From positions 124,001-188,000 of the forward strand of contig NZ_JAFCKT010000006.1 in NCBI RefSeq assembly GCF_018129985.1: a DNA stretch of 64,000 bases. The letters are read 5' to 3'. This document shows positions 53,506 through 63,119 of the stretch, one piece after another (position 1 is the first letter of the stretch; every line of letters begins with the position of its first letter). Origin of the DNA: Bradyrhizobium sp. SZCCT0148. GTDB lineage: Bacteria; Pseudomonadota; Alphaproteobacteria; Rhizobiales; Xanthobacteraceae. Made by a program: the position numbers and the translations under genes. Under the pieces are notes generated by a model that saw only the letters and a program-made list of their open reading frames with translations, did no database searches and was not told the origin of the DNA.

Positions 53506-54576
53506 ATGCGCATTGCGCAGGTAGCTCCGTTGACGGAGGCTGTTCCACCCAAGCTATATGGCGGCACCGAGCGGGTGGTGCATTGGTTGACGGAAGAGTT
53601 GGTGGAGCTCGGGCACGATGTAACGCTGTTCGCCAGTGGCGACTCGCAGACATCGGCCAAGCTGGATGCGCTGTGGCCGAGAGCGCTTCGGCTCGACGGT
53701 TCCGTGCGTGATCCCAACGCGCTCCACATGGTGTTGCTCGAGCGCGTGCGGCAGAAATGTGACGACGAGGAGTTCGACTTCCTCCACTTCCATCTCGACT
53801 ATTATCCCTGGTCGTTATTTCACCGGCAGCCGACGCCCTTCCTGACCACGCTGCATGGCCGGCTCGACCTCCCGGAGCATCAGCCGGTCTTCAACACCTT
53901 CTCCAAGATGCCCGTCATCTCGATATCCAACGCGCAGCGGCGGCCGGTGCCGCAGGCGAACTGGGTGCAGACGATCCATCACGGCCTGCCGGAGAATTTG
54001 CTGACGCCGAAGCCGGCGAAGCAGGAATACCTCGCCGTGCTTGGCCGCATCGCGCCTGAGAAGGGTGTCGACCGCGCCATCAAGATCGCGACCCATTGCG
54101 GCATTCCGCTGAAAATCGCGGCCAAGGTCGATCGTGCCGATCAGGATTACTACGACGAGCTGATCTGGCCGATGATCGAGAACAATCCGCTGGTGGATTT
54201 CATCGGGGAGATCGGTGACCACGAGAAGTCGGAATTCCTCAGCGGTGCGCTTGGCCTTCTGCTGCCGATCGACTGGCCGGAGCCGTTCGGCCTCGTGATG
54301 ATCGAAGCCATGGCCTGCGGCACGCCGGTCGTTGCCTTCAACCGAGGCTCGGTGCCCGAGATCATCGACGACGGGCTGACCGGCTTCATCGTCGAGGACG
54401 TGCTCAGCGCGGCCGGTGTCGTCGGCCGCCTCGCGCAACTCGACCGTGCCGCCATCCGCAAGCAGTTCGAGACGCGCTTCACCGCGCGGCGCATGGCGCT
54501 GGACTATCTCGCGGCCTACCGCCGCCTCGCCGAGGAGAAGGCGCCGCGGATCAAGCTGGTGAGCAGCGCAGAGTAA
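53506..54576 (+). CDS. Glycosyltransferase family 4 protein
   Basis: A 356-residue GT-B retaining glycosyltransferase. The acceptor-side start MRIAQVAPLTEAVPPKLYGGTERVVHWLTEEL contains the GGTERV loop, and the donor side has LAVLGRIAPEKGVDRAIKIA and the EPFGLVMIEAMACGTPVVAF motif with the catalytic ExxxxxxxE glutamates. Donor and acceptor are unknown. The GAGGAGATGGTGAG leader holds the ribosome site. An exact stress-type promoter lies upstream, and the divergent neighbours are an ABC exporter and a debranching-type hydrolase. Confidence 0.92.
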   Translation: MRIAQVAPLTEAVPPKLYGGTERVVHWLTEELVELGHDVTLFASGDSQTSAKLDALWPRALRLDGSVRDPNALHMVLLERVRQKCDDEEFDFLHFHLDYYPWSLFHRQPTPFLTTLHGRLDLPEHQPVFNTFSKMPVISISNAQRRPVPQANWVQTIHHGLPENLLTPKPAKQEYLAVLGRIAPEKGVDRAIKIATHCGIPLKIAAKVDRADQDYYDELIWPMIENNPLVDFIGEIGDHEKSEFLSGALGLLLPIDWPEPFGLVMIEAMACGTPVVAFNRGSVPEIIDDGLTGFIVEDVLSAAGVVGRLAQLDRAAIRKQFETRFTARRMALDYLAAYRRLAEEKAPRIKLVSSAE

Positions 54577-54603
54577 GTCGTCTCCGCGACTTTAGTGTCC
54601 CGA

Positions 54604-54634
54604 TGCGCTGCAACGTCCTTGGCGTTGCAGCGCA
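54604..54634. terminator. Perfect 12-bp hairpin between convergent genes
   Basis: TGCGCTGCAACG (54604-54615) and CGTTGCAGCGCA (54623-54634) pair exactly around a 7-nt loop, between the GT4 gene and the convergent alkyl-sulfatase pseudogene. Confidence 0.7.
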
Positions 54635-54643
54635 GAGACGTGT

Positions 54644-56138
54644 CTACCTCACCATCGCCCGCTTCGGCTCCACGATCTCGAACATCCGTGGAAACTCGTC
54701 CATCAGGCCCATCAGCTCGGCGAGCTTCATCGGATTGCCCGCGAGCTTGACCTTGCCGGCCGCGACCGCCTCCGGAAAGCTAGTCAGCTTGGCGATCACC
54801 TCGTCGAGCGTGGAGCGCGCCAGCGTGAAGCTGGCATCGGCGACCTCCGCCTGCACACCCTCGGTATAGGTGAGCGCACAGTTCTCCAGATTGAGCACGA
54901 AGGTCTCGCCGGTGTCCGAGAACTTCCAGTTCAGCACGATGCGCTTTCCGTCCGCCTTCGGACCGTTGAGGCGGATGCCGAGCACGTCCCAGAGCTGCCC
55001 GGTGCGTAGCGCAGCCAGCGTTTCCCGCGGCATAGGCGGGCGTGCCGGCACTTTCGGCATGCCCTGGCGCAATTCCTGCGCGCCGAACAGATAGGCGTTG
55101 CGCCAGGTCGCGCTTTCGGCGGCGTAGCCGAGCTGCTCCAGCGTGTCGGCCAGCAGAGCACGCGCCGCCGCGTGATCAGGTTCGGCGAAGACGAGATGGC
55201 CAAGCGCTTGGGCGACGAAGCGGAACTCACCCTTGTCGAAATCCGCACGAAAACGGCAACAGATTGTGGAAATTGTGCGTGCAGTTCTCGGCGAGGTTCA
55301 GCACCTTGTAGCGCGGGATGAAGAAGTGCATCTCCGCGGGCGCTTCGCTGTTCGGCGCCATCTGGAATTCGAACTCGACGCCGTCGATGACGCGCCTGTC
55401 GCCGGTCGCCATGATCAAATCGGTCGGGCGCAGCAGTGCAACCGATCCTGCCGCCATCGACTTGCCGAGCCCGCAATCGACCTGCCCCCGCGCGCCCTTG
55501 GCGAGCAGCGGCCCGAACTGGTACTGGGCACGGCGCAGCATCGCGGAACCTGCGATGATGTTCTCGGAGATCGCATGCTCCATGAACAGGTTCGGCGCGA
55601 TGATCGGCACGCGGGCAGTGGCCAGCGCATCCTCCTCCAGCACGCCGCGCGCCCCGCCCCAATGGTCGGTGTGGGTGTGCGTGAAGATGACGGCCGCGAC
55701 CGGCTTCGGGCCGCGATGCTTGAAATAGAGATCGAGCGCGGCCCGCGCGCCCTCGATCGAGGTCAGGGTGTCGACGACGATGACGCCGCTATCCCCCTCG
55801 ATCAGCGTCATGTTGGCGATGTCGAGCCCGCGCACCTGGTAGACACCAGGCACGACCTCGAACAGGCCGTGCTGCATGTTGAGCCGCGACTGCCGCCACA
55901 GGCTCGGATTGACCGTCGGCGGGGCCTCTTCAGTTGACAGGAAGCCGTAAGGCTCGAGGCTCCAGACCGTCCGCCCCTGCGGGGTCGTGACCGCCGCATT
56001 GTCGATCGTGCCGAGGAAGCCGCGCGCGGCGTCGTCGAAATCCCGCGTGTCGGAAAACGGCAGCGCGCTCAGCATCGCCGCCTGCTGCGCGATGACGGAC
56101 GCGCTCGCGTCCTTCGGCTCATTGCTGCTGTCGGTCAT
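54644..56138 (-). pseudogene. Alkyl sulfatase (SdsA-type metallo-beta-lactamase) pseudogene with internal deletion
   Basis: The first part (56138 down to 55227, 303 codons) starts with MTDSSNEPKDAS behind GGGAGGAAA. It carries the metallo-beta-lactamase core with THTHTDHWGG, then NLAENCTHNFHNLLPF, and stops seven codons later. In another frame the sequence resumes at DFDKGEFRFVAQALGHLVFAEPDHAAARAL and runs through the C-terminal SCP2-like domain to 54644 (last coherent frame listed from about 55245). The middle of the enzyme, which in relatives of about 640-660 residues holds further metal ligands and the dimerisation region, is missing: about 150 codons by my comparison. The loss is out of frame. 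The gene is almost certainly inactive unless the junction is a sequencing error, which a deletion of this size argues against. Confidence 0.85.
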
Positions 56139-56264
56139 GTTTTCCTCCCGGCCCGTTGAGCGGCATCTAACCGCATCTCGCGGTCGAATGCCATCACCGG
56201 AGGCGGCGAGAGGACGGTGGATGTCTGCTCGTCCCCTTCCCCTCGTGGGAGAAGGTGGCACCGT

Positions 56265-57428
56265 CTATGCCGCGTGCGCGGCCAGTCCTTCCGCGACCGC
56301 CGTTGCAACAGCCGCTTCCGCCGCCCGCAATTCCCGCGCCAGCACATAGCCGCCGCGATTTTGCTTGGCCCGGTACAGCGCCTTGTCGGAGCGCGACAGC
56401 AGCGCTTCCGCGGTGCGTCCGTCGTCCGGCGCGACGGCGACACCGACGCTGACGCCGAGCTCGATCACCTGTCCGTCGACGTCGTAGGGTGCGCTGATCG
56501 ACTGCACGATGTGTTGCGCCATCGCCTCCGCATCAGTTGCCGCGCCCTGCACCAGGACGAATTCGTCGCCGCCCATGCGGATCAACAAATCGTCCTGCGT
56601 GACAAGCGCCTTGAGCCGCCCGGCGACCTGCTTCAGCAACGCGTCACCGGCGGGATGGCCGAACCGGTCATTGGCCTCCTTGAAGCGGTCGAGATCGAGC
56701 GTATGGACCGCGACCATCCCGGCTGACAACATCCGGGGCAGGTCCGCAGCCAGCACCGAGCGGTTGGATACGCCCGTCATCGAATCCGAGCGCGCGAGTT
56801 GCTCGAATTTCCGCTTCAGCGTGATCTGGCTGATCGAGGCGTTGAAGCTCAATCGCACCATCTCGAAACTCGCGACCACGTACATCAGAATGAGCAGCCC
56901 GAGGCCGACGTGGCGAAGATCCGGCTGCATGAAGGTGACGATCGCGGTCGGCCCGGCGATCGCGACCAGATCGAGCAGCGCCGCGACGGGGCGCAGCGCC
57001 AGCCGCGCCACCACGCCGGCACCGAAGCCGAAACCGATCCCGATCGCCATCACGGAGCAGAGCGCGTCACCGAGCATGATGCTGCGCGCGGCGAACACGC
57101 CAAGCACCAAGGCCGTCGCGACGGTGCCGGCAATATAACGCCGCTCCCAGGCCGTGGCCTCGGCCCGATCGAGTTGCGGTGAACGCGCGAGACGACGACG
57201 GAAAGCAAGAATTTCGAACAGACGGACGATCGCCACCACGACACCGGCGACCGTCAGGATCGCCGTCGCCATGTCTCCGGTCTCGTAGGTCGTGATCGCG
57301 CCGACCATTGCGAGGCAGGCGGCCGCGAGAATGTTCGGCATCGTGGTGCCGTGCAGGCCCCCGATGACTTCCAGATAGACGGCGTCGGAAATCGACGCCC
57401 GTCCGGATTCCATTCTGTCGAAGAACAT
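56265..57428 (-). CDS. Membrane diguanylate cyclase (GGDEF)
   Basis: A 387-residue protein with about six N-terminal spans (to roughly residue 210) and a C-terminal GGDEF domain (DSMTGVSNRSVL, DLDRFKEANDRFGHPAGDALL, LIRMGGDEFVLVQ). The intact GGDEF predicts cyclic-di-GMP synthesis. The inhibitory I-site RxxD, expected nine residues before GGDEF, reads TQDD, so product inhibition there is probably lost. No EAL domain. The ATG at 57428 is preceded by GGGAG; an upstream in-frame codon adds 21 residues. Confidence 0.9.
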   Translation of the reverse strand: MFFDRMESGRASISDAVYLEVIGGLHGTTMPNILAAACLAMVGAITTYETGDMATAILTVAGVVVAIVRLFEILAFRRRLARSPQLDRAEATAWERRYIAGTVATALVLGVFAARSIMLGDALCSVMAIGIGFGFGAGVVARLALRPVAALLDLVAIAGPTAIVTFMQPDLRHVGLGLLILMYVVASFEMVRLSFNASISQITLKRKFEQLARSDSMTGVSNRSVLAADLPRMLSAGMVAVHTLDLDRFKEANDRFGHPAGDALLKQVAGRLKALVTQDDLLIRMGGDEFVLVQGAATDAEAMAQHIVQSISAPYDVDGQVIELGVSVGVAVAPDDGRTAEALLSRSDKALYRAKQNRGGYVLARELRAAEAAVATAVAEGLAAHAA

Positions 57429-57550
57429 GCCAGCTCCCATCCACTGGCATGGTCGTATCTCATATCCGTAAAAATGGGTGCATCGCACCACGCTGGCATT
57501 GTAGCGCGCGGGTTAACCGCGCGTTAGCCATGCGTGATCGCTGGCCCGCA

Positions 57551-59584
57551 TCACATCCCGAGCAGCCTCGGCAGCCACAACGACAGGCCCGGCCAGTAGG
57601 TCACCACCACCAGGAATCCCAGCATCGTCAGCAACCATGGCCACACCGCGACCGTGAGCTCGGTGATGCCCATCTTGGCGATGCCCGAGGCGACGTAGAG
57701 ATTGAGGCCGACAGGCGGATGGCAGAGGCCGACCTCCATGTTGACCGTCATCAGGATGCCGAAATGAATGGGGTCGATGCCGAGCTTGACCGCGACCGGA
57801 AACAGGATCGGGGCCATGATCAGGATGATCGAGGACGGCTCCATCACGTTGCCCGCCACCAGCAGCAGGAGATTGACGAGCAGCAGGAAGCCGATCCATC
57901 CCAAGCCCTGGTCGATCATCCATTGCGCGAGCGCTTGCGGAACGTTCTCGTAGGTCATCAGGAACGAGAACAGCACGGCGTTGGTGATGATGTAGAGCAG
58001 CATCGCCGAAAGGTTCGCCGACGACAGCAGCACCCGCGGCACGTCCCGCAGCTTGAGATCCTTGTAGATGAACACCGCGACGATGAAGGCATAGACCGCG
58101 CTGACGGCGGCAGCCTCGGTCGGCGTGAACAGCCCGCTGTAGATGCCGCCGATCACGATCACGATCAGCAGGATGCCCCAGATCGACTTGCGGAACGCAT
58201 CGAAGCGCTGCATGAACGTCGCCTTCGGCATCCGCGGATAGTCGTTGCGCCAGGCGCGATAGAACGTCGTGGCTCCGAGCAGGAACGCGAGCACGAGTCC
58301 CGGTATGATGCCGGCGATGAACAGCTTGCCGACCGAGCTGTTGGTGGAGACGGCGTAGAGAACCATCGGGATCGACGGCGGGATGAGGATGCCGAGCGAG
58401 CCCGACGTCGTGATCACGCCGGCGCCGAACCGCTTCGGGAAGCCTTGCGCGACCATGGCGGGCAGGATCACCGAACCGATCGCCACCACGGTCGCCGGCG
58501 AGGAGCCGGAGATCGCGGCGAACAGCGCGCAGGCGACCACGCCCGACAGCGCCAGACCGCCGTACCAATGGCCGACCAGCGAGGTAGCGAAATCGATCAT
58601 CCGCCGCGCCACGCCGCCATGGGTCAGGAAGTTGCCGGCGAGGATGAAGAACGGGATCGCCATGATCTCGAAATTCTCGATGCCGGTGAACAGCTTCAGC
58701 GCCACCGATTCCGTCCGCACGTCGGTCAGCGTGAACATGAAGCTGAGCACGGTGAGGCCCAGCGCGATCGAAATCGGCATGCCCGTCAGCATCAACGACA
58801 GCAGCAACGCGAACACGATGACGACACGCAGGCCCTGCGGCAGCGTGATGACGTGAGCCGCATGAGCGAAGCACAAGGCGACGATCAGCACCGGCAGCAG
58901 CATCAGGATCCAGCCGAGCGGGCTGCGCTCGTCCCGGACGACCTGGGTGGGCGTGACCGGGGCAGGATGCACCGGATCCACCTCGACGCCTTCGACGCCG
59001 GCCATGTCGTGATGCGGCAGCTCGCCGGTCCGGTAGAACGACCAGGCGACCTGCAGGAAGCGGAAGCACATCAAGCCGGAGCCAATCGGAATGGTGAGGT
59101 ACACCATCCACATCGGCGCCTCGAGATCGTTCGACTGCTGGCCGGCCTGCCACATCTGGCCGACGAAAGCGGCACCGAAATAAGCGACGATGGCGGTGAA
59201 AAGCGCGCCGCACAGCAAGCCGAAGGTGATGACGCGCCGGCGCGATCCGCCGGGCAGGATATTGACCAGCACGTCGACGCCGACATGGATGCCGGTCCGC
59301 ACGCCATAGGCGGCGCCGAACTTCGCCATCCAGATGAACATGTAGATGCAGAGTTCCTGCGCCCAGGACAGGTCGAGCGCCGCGAGCCAGACGAACGCGG
59401 CTCGCATGGGAACTGCGAGGAAGGTCAGGTTGCGGGCTTCCGCCCATTTGGCGATGTCGATCGACAGCCCGGCGCCGTAGCGGTGCAGCACGGCGACGAA
59501 GATGAGCGACGTCGCAGCCGCGATCATCGTCGCGATCAGCCATTCCTCGAGATGATTGAGCACACGATTCAGCACACGCAGCAA
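57551..59584 (-). CDS. TRAP transporter permease, fused small and large subunits (DctQM)
   Basis: A polypeptide of about 677 residues joining a DctQ-like N-terminal part (four spans, to roughly residue 210) to a DctM-like part (about 12 spans; AISGSSPATVVAIGSVILPAMV, GSLGILIPPSIPMVLYAVS, NMEVGLCHPPVGLNLYVASG). Fused permeases are known in a subset of TRAP systems and differ from the split system at 3872-5703. A TTG at 59584 behind GGGGGA is the likely start; an ATG at 59644 would add 20 residues without a good ribosome site. It follows its DctP gene after about 97 nt. Confidence 0.9.
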   Translation of the reverse strand: MLRVLNRVLNHLEEWLIATMIAAATSLIFVAVLHRYGAGLSIDIAKWAEARNLTFLAVPMRAAFVWLAALDLSWAQELCIYMFIWMAKFGAAYGVRTGIHVGVDVLVNILPGGSRRRVITFGLLCGALFTAIVAYFGAAFVGQMWQAGQQSNDLEAPMWMVYLTIPIGSGLMCFRFLQVAWSFYRTGELPHHDMAGVEGVEVDPVHPAPVTPTQVVRDERSPLGWILMLLPVLIVALCFAHAAHVITLPQGLRVVIVFALLLSLMLTGMPISIALGLTVLSFMFTLTDVRTESVALKLFTGIENFEIMAIPFFILAGNFLTHGGVARRMIDFATSLVGHWYGGLALSGVVACALFAAISGSSPATVVAIGSVILPAMVAQGFPKRFGAGVITTSGSLGILIPPSIPMVLYAVSTNSSVGKLFIAGIIPGLVLAFLLGATTFYRAWRNDYPRMPKATFMQRFDAFRKSIWGILLIVIVIGGIYSGLFTPTEAAAVSAVYAFIVAVFIYKDLKLRDVPRVLLSSANLSAMLLYIITNAVLFSFLMTYENVPQALAQWMIDQGLGWIGFLLLVNLLLLVAGNVMEPSSIILIMAPILFPVAVKLGIDPIHFGILMTVNMEVGLCHPPVGLNLYVASGIAKMGITELTVAVWPWLLTMLGFLVVVTYWPGLSLWLPRLLGM

Positions 59585-59681
59585 CTTCGTCCCCCCAGCA
59601 TTGGCTCGTCCATTCAAGAGCGAAACGGCCGGGAGTGCGATCACCCCCGACCGTTGCTATTGTTCTCGTAGAGCGCGGCCG

Positions 59682-60683
59682 TCAGTTCATCTTGACGTCG
59701 AGTTCCTTGGCGACGAGATCGAGCACCTCCTGCCCGACTCGGCCCTTTGCCCATTTATAAGTCGGTTGCATCGCCTCCTGCCAGGCCTTGCGATCGGCGT
59801 CGGTGAGGTAATGCAGAGTCGTCTTGCCGGTCTTCTTGATCTCGGCCAGCGCGTCCTCGTTCTCCTGGCGCGCAATCGAGTTGGTGTAGTCCGTCGCATC
59901 CGCCATCGCCTTATCGAGCTGGGTGCGGATATCGGGCGGCAGCCCCGACCAGAATTTCGAATTGACGATGACGGCATATTGCAGATGCGCGTGATAGGAC
60001 ACGGTGATGTCCTTCTGCACCTCGTAGAATTTCTGCGTCAGATAGTTGGATGCGGTGTTCTCGCAGCCGTCCACCACGCCGGTCTGTAGCGCCTGGTAGA
60101 CTTCAGAGAAAGCCATGATTTGCGGGATCGTCCCGAGCAGGCGGAAATACTGGTCCGCGACCTTCGATCCGGAGATGCGGACCTTCAGGCCCTGGAAATC
60201 GGTCGGCTTGACCAGAGGACGGTTGGCGGAGAGCATATGGAAGCCATTGTCCCAATAGGCGAGCCCCGTGATCCCCTTGGACTCGAGCTTCTGGAACAGC
60301 CACTTGCCGACCGTGCCCTTCATCGCGTTGGAATAGGTCTGGTCGTCCTTGAAAAGCCAGGGCAGGTCGAGCGCCTCGAACTCCTTGATGCCGAGCGGCG
60401 CGAATTTGGCGGTCGAGGGCGCAAGCATCTGCACGGAGCCGAGCTGCAGCGCCTCGATCTCCTCCTTGTCCTTGTAGAGCGTGGAGTTCGGGTAGATCTC
60501 GACCTTGACCTTGCCGTCGGTGTATTTCTCGGCGAGTTCCTTGAACTTCAACGCACCCTTCCCTTTCGGGGTGTCGTTGGCGACGACGTGGCTGAATTTG
60601 ATGATGATCGGAGTTTGCGCCTGCCCGACGGCAGGGGCCAGAACCAGCGCGGCGGCCGCGACCGCGAGAAGCAGTTTGCGCAT
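59682..60683 (-). CDS. dctP: TRAP transporter substrate-binding protein (DctP)
   Basis: A 333-residue periplasmic receptor with a Sec signal (MRKLLLAVAAAALVLAPAVGQAQT, cleavage near residue 22). Conserved DctP text: FSHVVANDTPKGKGALKFKELAEKYTDGKVKVEIYPNSTLYKDKEEIEALQLG and DFQGLKVRISGSKVADQYFRLLG, which holds the ligand-carboxylate arginine. The close fit to C4-dicarboxylate receptors suggests succinate, malate or fumarate, but other acids are possible. GGGAGG precedes the ATG. Confidence 0.94.
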   Translation of the reverse strand: MRKLLLAVAAAALVLAPAVGQAQTPIIIKFSHVVANDTPKGKGALKFKELAEKYTDGKVKVEIYPNSTLYKDKEEIEALQLGSVQMLAPSTAKFAPLGIKEFEALDLPWLFKDDQTYSNAMKGTVGKWLFQKLESKGITGLAYWDNGFHMLSANRPLVKPTDFQGLKVRISGSKVADQYFRLLGTIPQIMAFSEVYQALQTGVVDGCENTASNYLTQKFYEVQKDITVSYHAHLQYAVIVNSKFWSGLPPDIRTQLDKAMADATDYTNSIARQENEDALAEIKKTGKTTLHYLTDADRKAWQEAMQPTYKWAKGRVGQEVLDLVAKELDVKMN

Positions 60684-60876
60684 GAAGACCTCCCCAACAA
60701 CCTCGAAATCGGGTTCTTTTTGTTTTGCAGGTCAGTAGTGGCAGCAATCCATATGCCGAACAACTAGACCTAAGCCCAATTTGCCGCAGCCAAGCTATCT
60801 TGACGGAAGCGGTCTAGGCAACCCGCGATCCGCACCCTACGACCGAAAGAGCGTTATGTCGCATCGCGGCAAGGCA

Positions 60877-61647
60877 TCAGCTCTTGCGCCGGGCGACCAT
60901 GAACAGGCGACGGAACGGAAACAGGGTCTGCCCCGCCGCATTCTTCGGATAGGCCTTCGCAACCCGCGCGCCATAGGCGGCTTCGAATGCGATCTTCTCC
61001 TCGCCTGCGAGCACGTCGAGGTAGCGCGTCAGCCAGGTCCCCTTGGTCCATTCCTTGACGGGGTTCTCGCCTTCGAGCACCTGCAGATATTCGGTCTCCC
61101 AGATGTCGATGTCGTCAGACATCGGCGCAAGCAGATCGTGATAGAAGGCGGGCGCCTCGACCGGCGGCGGCGTGACGAGATGCTCGACCTTGGACCGCCA
61201 CGGACCATCGAGCGCGGTCTCGCCGATCAGCACATGGGAGGGCGCCAGAAAGTTGCGCGGCATCTGCACCGCGAGCATGCCGCCGGGCTTCACTTGCTCC
61301 ATGACCGACGGAAACAATGCCGCATGATTGGGCAACCAGTGCAGTGCGGCATTGGAATAGATCAAGTCGTACTGACTGGCGGGACGCCAATCGCCGAGAT
61401 CCTCGTGCGACCATACCACATCGGGCGCAGCCTTGCGGCCGGCGGCAACCATTTCGGCCGAGCCCTCGACGCCGGTCACGTTCGCCTCCGGCCAACGCCC
61501 CTTGATCAGTTTCGTCACGTTGCCGGCACCGGCGCCGAGGTCGGCGATCTCGCGCGGACCAAAATCCGGAATCCGCATCAGGAGGTCCACGGCGGGCCGC
61601 AGCCGGTGGCCTGAGAATTTCAGATATTGCTGCGGATCCCAGACCAT
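60877..61647 (-). CDS. tam: Trans-aconitate 2-methyltransferase
   Basis: A 256-residue SAM-dependent methyltransferase. It begins MVWDPQQYLKFSGHRLRPAVDLL, the standard Tam start, and has the SAM loop IADLGAGAGNVTKLI, the acidic turn VTGVEGSAEM, and DLIYSNAALHWLPNH. It methylates trans-aconitate, an inhibitor of aconitase formed spontaneously from cis-aconitate. It stands alone, divergent from the SDR gene at 61793. Confidence 0.93.
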   Translation of the reverse strand: MVWDPQQYLKFSGHRLRPAVDLLMRIPDFGPREIADLGAGAGNVTKLIKGRWPEANVTGVEGSAEMVAAGRKAAPDVVWSHEDLGDWRPASQYDLIYSNAALHWLPNHAALFPSVMEQVKPGGMLAVQMPRNFLAPSHVLIGETALDGPWRSKVEHLVTPPPVEAPAFYHDLLAPMSDDIDIWETEYLQVLEGENPVKEWTKGTWLTRYLDVLAGEEKIAFEAAYGARVAKAYPKNAAGQTLFPFRRLFMVARRKS

Positions 61648-61792
61648 CGTTCAACGCCTTTTTCTTTTTCAGTTTCCTTCAACGGCGCTCTTGGTTACCA
61701 CTGCTCGTCCCGCTCAGGCAATTCGCAAGGCTCGCGGGACGGGCAGGAAACGAACAGCAACAAGCAAGAACCGGACAAAAGAGCGTGCGACC

Positions 61793-62536
61793 ATGGACCT
61801 CGGGCTCAAATCGAAAACCGCTGTCGTCACCGGCGCGAGCATCGGCATCGGCCGCGCCATCGCCAAGGGTCTCGCCGCCGAGGGCGTGCGCGTCGTCGGC
61901 GTCGCGCGGCGCACCGATCTTCTCGCCGAGCTGGTGAGGGAGGAAGGCTCCGGGCTGATCACGCCGTTCGAGCAGGACGTGATGGCCAAGGACGCGGCGG
62001 AGAGGATCGCAGCCTTTGCATCGAAGGAGCTCGGCCATGTCGACATCCTCGTCAACAATGCCGGCGGCAGCCGCCCGCTGCCGGTCGATGCGCCCGACAG
62101 CAAATGGGACGAGGCGATCGCGCTGAACTTCACCAGCTATCGCCGCATCGCGCATGCGGTTCTGCCGCAGATGATCGAGCGCAAATGGGGCCGCATCGTC
62201 AACATCACCGGCAAGTCCGAACCCGAAGGCCTCAACGCCGCCTTCGCCGCCAAGGCAGCGGTCCACGCCTGGGCCAAGGGCCTGTCGCGCGAGATCGGCG
62301 AGCACGGCATCACCATCAACTGCATCCCGCCCGGCCGCATCATGAGCGAGCAGATCCGCCGCAACTACGCGCCCGATTATCGCGAGCGCTTTGCGGAAGA
62401 GGAAATCCCCGTGGGCTATTGGGGCGAGCCGGAAGATCTGGCGGCACTCGCGGTGTTCCTGGCCTCACCGGTGGCGCGCTACATCACGGGGACGGTGATC
62501 CCGGTGGATGGCGGCTTGCGGCGGTATCAGTTTTAG
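61793..62536 (+). CDS. SDR-family protein lacking the catalytic tyrosine
   Basis: A 247-residue classical-length SDR: cofactor loop TGASIGIGRAIAKGL, LVNNAGGSRP, and NITGKSEPEG for the catalytic serine region. The YxxxK site should follow, but the sequence is LNAAFAAKAAVHAW, so Lys154 is kept while the tyrosine position is Ala150. The end VPVDGG-type VIPVDGGLRR is normal. Without the tyrosine, standard hydride-transfer catalysis is doubtful. It may use another acid or bind without catalysis. The ATG at 61793 gives the canonical start; upstream open frame lacks homology. Confidence 0.87.
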   Translation: MDLGLKSKTAVVTGASIGIGRAIAKGLAAEGVRVVGVARRTDLLAELVREEGSGLITPFEQDVMAKDAAERIAAFASKELGHVDILVNNAGGSRPLPVDAPDSKWDEAIALNFTSYRRIAHAVLPQMIERKWGRIVNITGKSEPEGLNAAFAAKAAVHAWAKGLSREIGEHGITINCIPPGRIMSEQIRRNYAPDYRERFAEEEIPVGYWGEPEDLAALAVFLASPVARYITGTVIPVDGGLRRYQF

Positions 62537-62598
62537 GGGGCAGCCGTAGGAGTGAGCAGAGCGCAGCGGAACCCGTCGACAACATCCCGAGAGGTTCG

Positions 62599-62982
62599 AT
62601 GATCGAGAGATACTCCGACCACGCAGCAAACGAGCGGACTTTTCTCGCCTGGGTCAGGACGGGCATCGCGATCATCGCGTTTGGCTTTGTCGTCGAGAAA
62701 TTCAACCTCTTCGTCCGAACCATCGCCGAAGCCAGCAGGACGGACATCGGGTCTCGACTGCAATTCGATCGCTTCACGGGCGCGTTCAGTCACTATGACG
62801 GCTTGGCGCTGATCCTGATCGGGATCGCCATCATCGTGATTTCGCTCATTCGCTTCATCAGGATCGGCCGAATGATCGACGACGCACAACCCCATTCCGC
62901 CGCCGGCATCAAGGCCGAACTGGTACTCGCCGTGGTGCTGGGCCTGATCGTGACGGCGATGACGGTCTATTTTGCACTCTGA
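62599..62982 (+). CDS. DUF202 family inner-membrane protein
   Basis: A 127-residue protein with three spans. The start RYSDHAANERTFLAWVRTGIAIIAFGFVVEKF is the DUF202 (YidH-like) signature (NERTFLAW.R). The role of this family is not established; it often occurs near stress or transport genes. It follows the SDR gene by 62 nt. GAGAGG precedes the ATG. Confidence 0.9.
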   Translation: MIERYSDHAANERTFLAWVRTGIAIIAFGFVVEKFNLFVRTIAEASRTDIGSRLQFDRFTGAFSHYDGLALILIGIAIIVISLIRFIRIGRMIDDAQPHSAAGIKAELVLAVVLGLIVTAMTVYFAL

Positions 62983-63119
62983 CTTCGTCGTTGATCACCG
63001 CCCCCGTAGGATGCTTGCTTCCCCCTGGAAACAATACTGCACGCCAGATCACCGGCGTGGCGGGGCCATGCTGTCGGTCGGCAGGTCGTCGATGCTCAGC
63101 CAGTGGCTCGAGCTGCTGC

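Noticed and set aside
56228..56262. CCCTTCCCCTCGTGGGAGAAGG resembling a dispersed bradyrhizobial repeat
   Set aside because: Short and only half of a palindrome; not enough to call an element.
57449..59671. Long plus-strand open frame opposite the fused TRAP permease
   Set aside because: Low-complexity Arg/His/Asp-rich translation; the permease on the other strand has clear family signatures.
62570..62598. GGAAC upstream of the DUF202 gene as a stress-type promoter
   Set aside because: No CGTT at 16-17 nt spacing.
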